A DNA stretch of 8,473 bases, from NCBI GenBank assembly GCA_038062935.1, contig JBBTWG010000022.1:1-8473 (forward strand), read 5' to 3'. This DNA comes from JBBTWG01 sp038062935. GTDB lineage: Bacteria; Patescibacteriota; Gracilibacteria; UBA1369; UBA12463. How positions within the stretch are numbered: the first letter of the stretch is position 1; every line of letters starts with the position of its first letter. Shown one piece after another: positions 1 to 4,811 of the stretch. Under the pieces are notes generated by a model, which saw only the letters and a program-made list of their open reading frames with translations, was not told where the DNA came from and ran no database searches. The position numbers and the translations under genes were made by a program.

Positions 1-3000
1 GAGGTGGTGGTGGAGGTGGAGCTTCTTCGCATTTGAGTGCGTCTTTTCCGTTGCACACGTATTTGCCGTTTGTTCCACAAGCATCATTGAGTGCGTAATC
101 GAGCTTTTTACACCCACTACACACGTTTTTGACACCCTCGTCGGTCTGTCCATTGCAGTTGTTGTCAACTCCGTCACAGATCTCGACGTTGTTTTTGCAG
201 CAGATATTTCCTTCGTCGGTTTCACCATCGCAATCGTTGTCCACGTTGTCGCAGATTTCGCTGGAAGCGCCCTTGAATGGGTCGCACATTCCGACGATGC
301 CGTCGACACAATTCCAGACGACGTGCGTGCACTCGCCAAATCCACAATCGATTTTTCCCATTGCTTCATCGGTGAGTCCGTTGCAGTTGTCGTCCACTCC
401 GTTGCATATCTCTCCCTTGGGCACGCAGCAGACATTTCCTTCGTCGGTTTCGCCATCGCAATCGTTGTCGAGGCTGTCGCAGATTTCTGGATAGACACCT
501 TTGAACGGATTGCATTTTTGCGACGCGCCGTCGATGCAGTTCCAGACGATGTGTGCACATTCGCCCAGGCCGCAATTGTTTTTCCCCATGTTCTCGTCGA
601 TGAGTCCGTTGCAGTTGTCGTCTTTGAGGTTGCAGACTTCTGGCTGCGAACCGAGGAGTGGATTGCAGACTTTCGGCTTCCCTGAAACGCAATTGAGCTG
701 CTTGTGATTGCATGCTCCGATACCGCATTCAGTGAAGCCGAGATCTTCGTCCACTTGTCCGTTGCAGTTGTTGTCCTTTCCATCGCAGATTTCAATATTG
801 TCTTTGCAGCAGACATTCCCTTCGTCGGTGAGTCCATCACAATCGTTGTCGAGACTGTCGCAGATTTCTGGATATGCACCTTTGAGCGGATCGCATTTTT
901 GTACGATTCCCTCGATGCAGTTCCAGACGACATGAGCGCACTGGCCCATGCCACAATTGCTTTTGCCCAGACCCTCGTCGACGAATCCGTTGCAGTTGTC
1001 GTCTTTCAGATTGCAGATTTCTGGCTGCGAACCGAGGAGTGGATTGCAGACTTGCGGCTTCCCAGAGATACATTTGGACTGCTTGTGATTGCAAGGTCCT
1101 ATTCCGCACTCTGTGAAGCCCTGATCTTCATCCACTTGTCCGTTGCAGTTATTATCTTTTCCATCACAGATCTCGACGTTGTCTTTGCAGCAGACGTTCC
1201 CTTCGTCGGTCAGTCCATCGCAATTGTTGTCGAGGCTGTCGCAGATTTCTGAGTAGACGCCCTTGAATGGATCACACTTTTCTGGAGTACCGTCGATGCA
1301 GTTCGAGATGGTGTGAGCGCATTGGCCGAGACCGCAGTCGCTTTTTCCCAGGCTCTCGTCGACGAGACCGTCACAATCGTTGTCGAGGCCGTCGCAGATT
1401 TCTGTGCTGGCTTCTTTTCCACAGGGTTCTTGTGATCCCCATGTGCAAGAATCCAGACAGGTTTTCCACGCGACTCCACCACATATGCAGAACGTGTATG
1501 ATTTTTCTCCGGGCTCGCACATTTTCTGCATTCCACAGCTACCGTCTTGTTGCCACTGGTAATTGACGCATTTCCATTGCTGTGTACCACACTTCTTGCA
1601 CGGCGTTTCTTTGGTTGCTCCGAGACAGGAGCAGCTCGTACCCGTAACTGGAGATGTATCGTCGATGCAGCTGGTCTGCGGATTGACGACAATTCCTGTC
1701 GCGAGAATGGATTTTCCTTTCGAAAAATCTTGCCGATCCGATCCGGCGGAAGCGTCGAAGAAACTGGGGCCGAGCGGATATCCGAAGAAGTCTGAACCGT
1801 ACTTCGTGTAGGTTTTGTAGATGTTGGCGGGTATGAGGATGGCGTTGAAATTGTCGTTTCCGGATTGGAGCATGAAGGCGGCGATGCCGTCGTCAGTTTC
1901 GAATTCCTGAAACTCCAAACTTTCAACCTTTTTTCCTATCTTGGGATTTGGGAAATTTTGTGCGCCGCCGTTGATGAGGTAGGTGTGAATGATGGCGTAC
2001 GATTTTCCTTTGCGAAACCCGTCGTCGAAAAGCCCCGGTGAAACCGTGGAGTATTGCACTTTGGTCACTTGTCCGGCGGACTTCGAGAAGATGATGAATC
2101 CTTTTTCGAAATCAATTTGCTGACCAGCTCCTTTGCTGAATTGGAGCTGTGTCGTGGGCTTTCCGAGATTTCCTGCGGGTCCGCCGGTTTGGTCCCAGAT
2201 GTCTGCAATTTCGTGGCGTAGATGCACTGCGACTGGCGCGTTCCCGATGAGATCGAAGACGGTGTAGGCTTTTTCTCCGTTGGCGTTTTGTGCGATCGAT
2301 ATGACGAGGTCGCTCGAATCACTGCCGCCGGAGTTGAGCATCCACTGAATTTTACCACTCGTGAATCCGCTTTCCTGGAAGTTGTTTTGCGCCGCCTTGA
2401 TCTGATCGGTCGCGTATTCCAGGAGTGTGTACGGATTGAACGTGCAGTTTTGCTTGTTGAAGACTGGCGACACTTTCCAGAAGACTTCTGGGCCGAGAGG
2501 ATTGACGGCGATGCCGTTGATCTCGACCTGAAAGTGACTGTGGGCACCTGTGGAGTCTCCCGTATTATCTCCGATGAAGAGCGGAGTTCCATGATCTACC
2601 CACTCATTTTTCTGGACGAGGATGTTGCCGTGATCGCCGTGAAAGTACTTGGTCACGACACCGAATCCGTGGTCGATGATGACTCGGTTTCCAGTGCCGC
2701 CACCGCACCACTGGTTGTTTTCGAAGCACGTTGTGAGTGTATCGATGACCGTGCCTGGTGCGGCGGTGAAGATGACATACTTGCCGTGGTCGTTGGGAAT
2801 ATTACGATCCCAACCTTTGTGGTTGTCGTATGCGCGGCCGGGGATCCATTCCTGGACCGTGCCGCACATGTCGATGACCAAGTCCTTGCTGCTGTCGAGG
2901 TCGAACTGCGCTGTCGTTCCACTCTGGTCGCTCCAGTTCTCGAACAGGAAGTCCGTGAAGACAACCGTATTCTGAGCCTGTGCTATGGGCGGGATGAAGA

Positions 3001-3064
3001 ACCACCAAAACCCGATGATGCGGAGGAGCCATTTTTGTGCCCCTCTCCTTCTCCGATTTTTCAT
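1..3064 (-). CDS. Large secreted M23 metallopeptidase with LGFP-like and MopE-type metal-binding repeats (3' end outside window)
   Basis: Open for 1021 codons from ATG at 3064 to the window edge, with no stop. The start is fixed by AAGGAG six bases upstream. Residues 1-30 form a Sec signal peptide (RRRR, hydrophobic core, AQA|QN). Residues ~75-190 match peptidase M23 (LytM/lysostaphin family): HKGWD gives zinc ligands H82 and D86, HSH gives catalytic H175 and ligand H177, and H142 in YFH matches the other catalytic His. The expected substrate is peptidoglycan cross-bridges or peptides outside the cell. Residues ~283-340 and ~405-460 resemble LGFP repeats (GGPAGNLGKPTT; GYPLGPSF). Residues ~466-550 are Cys-rich. 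Residues 555-976 hold eleven ExCDGxDNDCDGxxDE motifs of the MopE putative metal-binding type, probably Ca or Cu. Six prolines follow at the edge, suggesting a linker to further domains. The gene lies 30 bases after the lipoprotein gene, probably in one transcript. Exact substrate, metal and anchoring are unknown. Confidence 0.9.
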   Translation of the reverse strand, partial: MKNRRRRGAQKWLLRIIGFWWFFIPPIAQAQNTVVFTDFLFENWSDQSGTTAQFDLDSSKDLVIDMCGTVQEWIPGRAYDNHKGWDRNIPNDHGKYVIFTAAPGTVIDTLTTCFENNQWCGGGTGNRVIIDHGFGVVTKYFHGDHGNILVQKNEWVDHGTPLFIGDNTGDSTGAHSHFQVEINGIAVNPLGPEVFWKVSPVFNKQNCTFNPYTLLEYATDQIKAAQNNFQESGFTSGKIQWMLNSGGSDSSDLVISIAQNANGEKAYTVFDLIGNAPVAVHLRHEIADIWDQTGGPAGNLGKPTTQLQFSKGAGQQIDFEKGFIIFSKSAGQVTKVQYSTVSPGLFDDGFRKGKSYAIIHTYLINGGAQNFPNPKIGKKVESLEFQEFETDDGIAAFMLQSGNDNFNAILIPANIYKTYTKYGSDFFGYPLGPSFFDASAGSDRQDFSKGKSILATGIVVNPQTSCIDDTSPVTGTSCSCLGATKETPCKKCGTQQWKCVNYQWQQDGSCGMQKMCEPGEKSYTFCICGGVAWKTCLDSCTWGSQEPCGKEASTEICDGLDNDCDGLVDESLGKSDCGLGQCAHTISNCIDGTPEKCDPFKGVYSEICDSLDNNCDGLTDEGNVCCKDNVEICDGKDNNCNGQVDEDQGFTECGIGPCNHKQSKCISGKPQVCNPLLGSQPEICNLKDDNCNGFVDEGLGKSNCGMGQCAHVVWNCIEGIVQKCDPLKGAYPEICDSLDNDCDGLTDEGNVCCKDNIEICDGKDNNCNGQVDEDLGFTECGIGACNHKQLNCVSGKPKVCNPLLGSQPEVCNLKDDNCNGLIDENMGKNNCGLGECAHIVWNCIDGASQKCNPFKGVYPEICDSLDNDCDGETDEGNVCCVPKGEICNGVDDNCNGLTDEAMGKIDCGFGECTHVVWNCVDGIVGMCDPFKGASSEICDNVDNDCDGETDEGNICCKNNVEICDGVDNNCNGQTDEGVKNVCSGCKKLDYALNDACGTNGKYVCNGKDALKCEEAPPPPPP
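137..1402 (-). repeat. Array of eleven MopE-type metal-binding motifs within the large secreted protein
   Basis: Residues 555-976 of the protein carry eleven 16-residue copies of the pattern E-[IV]-C-[DN]-x-x-D-[ND]-[ND]-C-[DN]-G-x-x-D-E. They start at residues 555, 606, 631, 682, 733, 758, 809, 860, 885, 936 and 961. Spacing is either 25 or 51 residues. The 51-residue spacers share a second pattern, C-G-x-G-x-C-x-H followed by N-C, a Gly and C-[DN]-P; the 25-residue spacers contain GNVCC or GNICC. Acidic and Asn residues between paired cysteines suggest disulfide-stapled metal-binding loops. This is inference from resemblance to the MopE/DUF putative metal-binding family seen in secreted proteins of other bacteria. 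Confidence 0.85.
488..1249 (-). repeat. Two tandem copies of a 381-bp (127-codon) higher-order repeat
   Basis: Residues 606-732 and 733-859 are two copies of the same block, each with three different motif types in the order CDSLDN, CDGKDNNCNG, CNLKDDN. The boundaries at DNA level are 1249-869 and 868-488. The copies differ largely by third-position changes (AGC/AGT, AAT/GAT, GTC/ATT), so the duplication is not recent and the protein sequence appears conserved. A third, shorter block beginning at residue 860 lacks the CNLKDDN motif. Confidence 0.85.
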
Positions 3065-3070
3065 ATCTTT

Positions 3071-3076
3071 CTCCTT
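3071..3076 (-). promoter_or_regulatory. Ribosome binding site of the large M23 protein
   Basis: AAGGAG on the minus strand, six bases before ATG at 3064. It is the clearest Shine-Dalgarno site in the window and decides the start of the gene. It lies in the 30-base gap after the lipoprotein stop codon. Confidence 0.8.
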
Positions 3077-3094
3077 GTTGTTTTTCTCTATTGT

Positions 3095-3937
3095 CTACGC
3101 ATCTTCTTCGATGCTGCTGATCATCTTCAGGAAGTCTTCCATGACTTGCTGCTGATACTTCTTCCGAGCCTGAATATAGTCTTTCCAGTCCGCACTGTCG
3201 GTCTCGAGTGGAATCGTGTAGGCCGGGATGTATGACAACTCGATCTTCAGCGCTCCATTGTTGTACAGACCGCGGTAGTACGTCCGTGTGAAAGGACCTT
3301 CTGTGTCGATGGCGAGGAGTGCGTACTCTTTTCCGTTGAATAAATGCTTCTCATCTCCCTGCGGCAGGCCGCTCATCCACTCGTAGAACTTTTCTTCTTT
3401 TGGAAGTGGCATGTGAGTAAATGTGACCTGTACTTTTTCTGGTGATTTCTCTGTGGTTTCGTCGACGATTTTCTGCGTTTTGAGCGTTACAACTCCTTCC
3501 GATTCTTCTTTCAGATCCCATTCACTCGGGTAGTGAAAGAGGAATCCGTAGTCCATCGTGGCGTACATGGCGTCACCGGTGGTCGGCTGTGAGACTGGCG
3601 TTTCGGCAGCGACCGGGTCTTTCTTTTCGCTCGCGAGCTTCTGACTTTCACCGTCGGCGTCGCTGATGCTCGTCGTTGTACTGCCGTCCTGCTCGTGAAC
3701 CGTCGCTGAAGGCCCGGGTGTCACTTGATTTTTCGTGGCGACCGTTTCTTTGGTGACGTCCGAAGCGCTGGAGTTTGTCGTGTCGCGGTGATTGACCATG
3801 ACTTGGTAGCCCTGGTCGTCCGTGACATTCCAGAATCCATTGTTTTCGGCGCATGCACTCAGCACACTGATGATCATGATGACCGGCAGTGTCATGAACA
3901 CCGTCCTCATCACAAGAGAGAAATTGATACTTTGCAT
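3095..3937 (-). CDS. Putative lipoprotein with Ser/Thr-rich linker and PsbP-like C-terminal domain
   Basis: 280 residues from ATG 3937. An upstream in-frame ATG at 3991 would add 18 residues, but it has no ribosome site and would bury the signal peptide; AGAGGA precedes ATG 3937. The N-terminus is a lipoprotein signal: Arg, a hydrophobic core, then lipobox L-S-A-C with the lipidated Cys at residue 29, so the mature protein should be anchored to the outer face of the membrane. Residues ~52-122 are rich in Ser, Thr, Asp and Gln with no clear fold, a flexible stalk. Residues ~123-280 look globular, with a YGFLFHYPSEW start typical of PsbP-like/DUF alpha-beta domains that open with an F-x-x-P-x-x-W strand. 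The same kind of domain may occur twice in the neighbouring protease. No catalytic residues are recognised. It is the probable first gene of a two-gene operon with the M23 protein. I do not recognise a named family. Confidence 0.8.
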   Translation of the reverse strand: MQSINFSLVMRTVFMTLPVIMIISVLSACAENNGFWNVTDDQGYQVMVNHRDTTNSSASDVTKETVATKNQVTPGPSATVHEQDGSTTTSISDADGESQKLASEKKDPVAAETPVSQPTTGDAMYATMDYGFLFHYPSEWDLKEESEGVVTLKTQKIVDETTEKSPEKVQVTFTHMPLPKEEKFYEWMSGLPQGDEKHLFNGKEYALLAIDTEGPFTRTYYRGLYNNGALKIELSYIPAYTIPLETDSADWKDYIQARKKYQQQVMEDFLKMISSIEEDA

Positions 3938-3940
3938 GTT

Positions 3941-3946
3941 TCCTCT
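3941..3946 (-). promoter_or_regulatory. Ribosome binding site of the lipoprotein gene
   Basis: AGAGGA on the minus strand, three bases before ATG 3937. The spacing is short but this is the only such site near any candidate start. It is the reason for preferring 3937 over the longer 3991 start. Confidence 0.5.
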
Positions 3947-4111
3947 GTAGTTATGGGTTACGTCTGCTTGTGTTCTCTGTGAGAAGTTCATAACTGAACA
4001 AATTCAATAAACCTTTCGGTTTTTTGTTGCCCTTCTATTCCCTTCTTTTCAAAGAACCCTTGCAAGACGGTGGCATGCTAGCAAGAGCTTCGTGAACGAA
4101 ACCTAAATTAT

Positions 4112-4140
4112 TTATTACAAATTTATGAAATTTTTATGAA
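4112..4140 (-). promoter_or_regulatory. Candidate promoter for the lipoprotein-M23 operon
   Basis: On the minus strand, TTCATA (4140-4135) and TAATAA (4117-4112) are separated by 17 bases in an AT-rich stretch. Both boxes match the sigma-70 consensus only partly. The leader would be about 170 bases long. Its position upstream of the first gene of the pair supports it; sequence match alone is weak. Confidence 0.25.
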
Positions 4141-4161
4141 CTGGGTGGAAAAATCTTATTC

Positions 4162-4344
4162 CCGGAGAAGAAAGGGGAAATTGAAAATTTTCAAAAAGTG
4201 CTCCGGGCGCGACCCAAAGGACTGTTTATCAGCTAAAAATCGAATTGCAAGCAATCCGATTTTCTTAACGCTGAAAACAGTCTCTTTGGGGTCCCGCGTC
4301 CTCGCAATTTTTTGAAAATTTTCAATTTCCCCTCTCTTCTCCGG
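4162..4344. repeat. 183-bp near-palindrome (foldback / MITE-like element)
   Basis: The outer 36 bases of each arm (4162-4197 and 4309-4344) are inverted copies with one mismatch, opening CCGGAGAAG and including TTGAAAATTTTCAA, itself a palindrome (4181-4194 and 4312-4325). Inward, the arms continue with gaps: GACCC/AAAG, GACTGTTT, TCAGC and finally AAAATCG..ATTGC around a two-base loop at 4249-4250. Nearly the whole segment can fold into one long stem with bulges. Weaker pairing may extend a few bases beyond each end. No convincing target-site duplication is visible and no transposase is encoded. It could be a miniature inverted-repeat element or a long structured RNA or terminator. Confidence 0.8.
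4236..4263 (-). terminator. Possible intrinsic terminator at the core of the palindrome
   Basis: The innermost stem pairs AAAATCG with CGATTTT and ATTGC with GCAAT, with one mismatch and a two-base loop. On the minus strand it ends in TTTTT then AGC, like a weak rho-independent terminator for the protease/zinc-ribbon transcript; on the plus strand it ends TTTTCTT. The stem is AT-rich and sits in a larger foldback, so termination is inference. Confidence 0.35.
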
Positions 4345-4394
4345 AAGAACCTTTTCATAATGGTGTTGTAACTTTGACCTGAGAAAGTGAGAAA

Positions 4395-4802
4395 TCAATC
4401 GGTATACAAAAAGTCTACTCTCTCCCCACACCCTGCGCATTCTCCCACTACCACTCCTTCGTCGAAAAAGCCTCCGGGCATGTCTTCGTCGTCTTCGAAG
4501 CGTTCGAGTTCTCCGGCGGTGAAGAGGTTTTTGCCGCACTTGCATATGGCGACTTCTTCTCTTTCTTTTTTTCGATGATCACCGGTGAAACTGAGGATTT
4601 CTGTTGTTTCATGGCACTGCGCACATTGTCCGAGAATTTTCCCTTTGAAGTCTTCCCGGGTTCCTCCGGTGTGATATTCGATCGTCAATTTCATTGGCAT
4701 GAAGCCGCATTTTTCACATTTATATTCTTTGAAAATATGACGATCGTTGGGAAATTTTTCTGCTTTTAGGCAATCAAGAGCAAACTTTTCAAGATTCATC
4801 AT
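4395..4802 (-). CDS. Small double zinc-ribbon protein, function unknown
   Basis: 135 residues with no signal peptide, presumably cytoplasmic. Eight cysteines fall in four knuckles: C29-x2-C32 and C60-x2-C63 form a first ribbon, C87-x-C89 and C122-x2-C125 a second. The arrangement (KCEKCG..CAQC, then CKCG..CAGCGE) fits two successive zinc ribbons, perhaps an internal duplication. Residues ~98-118 between the last two knuckles are acidic (ERFEDDEDMPG). Two adjacent ATG codons (4802 and 4799) open the frame. GGAGGTG ends 12 bases before the first, inside the end of the protease gene, which is rather far but the best site present. The gap to the protease stop is nine bases, so the two are likely cotranscribed and coupled. 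Such ribbons bind nucleic acid or protein partners; nothing in the sequence decides which. Family not recognised. Confidence 0.8.
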   Translation of the reverse strand: MMNLEKFALDCLKAEKFPNDRHIFKEYKCEKCGFMPMKLTIEYHTGGTREDFKGKILGQCAQCHETTEILSFTGDHRKKEREEVAICKCGKNLFTAGELERFEDDEDMPGGFFDEGVVVGECAGCGERVDFLYTD

Positions 4803-4811
4803 GGACTTATT

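Larger units (their letters stand above)
3938..4394. other. Intergenic region between zinc-ribbon and lipoprotein genes
   Basis: 457 bases without a supportable gene. The right part (4162-4344) is a long near-palindrome. The part around 4101-4140 is very AT-rich and contains the near-direct repeat ATTTATGAA / TTTTTATGAA, a likely promoter area for the lipoprotein operon. TTCGT-GA-ACGAA at 4089-4100 is a small inverted repeat that could be an operator. Reading frames through this region are translations of the palindrome and are not taken as genes. Confidence 0.7.

Noticed and set aside
129..1252. Several plus-strand open frames with repetitive hydrophobic products (for example 323-685 and 704-1252)
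   Set aside because: They are antisense to the MopE motif array. Their openness and repetition come from the repeated minus-strand codons; they have no ribosome sites or recognisable domains.
137..1402. Regularly spaced repeats considered as a CRISPR array
   Set aside because: The repeats keep an open coding frame with Cys/Asp motifs and degenerate third positions; the intervening segments are conserved too, unlike CRISPR spacers.
2222..3235. 337-codon plus-strand frame opposite the M23 domain and the lipoprotein end
   Set aside because: It lies antisense to two well-supported genes with intact catalytic and signal sequences. The product resembles no family and crosses a gene boundary.
3938..3991. 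Longer start of the lipoprotein at 3991
   Set aside because: No ribosome site is visible there and the extra 18 polar residues would precede the lipoprotein signal peptide; AGAGGA supports 3937.
4009..4025. Small plus-strand hairpin AAACC-TTTC-GGTTT followed by T residues
   Set aside because: It resembles a terminator, but the stem is only five pairs and there is no plus-strand gene to terminate; in the minus direction it has no T run.
4156..4545. 129-codon minus-strand frame overlapping the zinc-ribbon gene and the palindrome
   Set aside because: About half of it is a translation of the inverted repeat, and the rest is a different frame of the zinc-ribbon gene.
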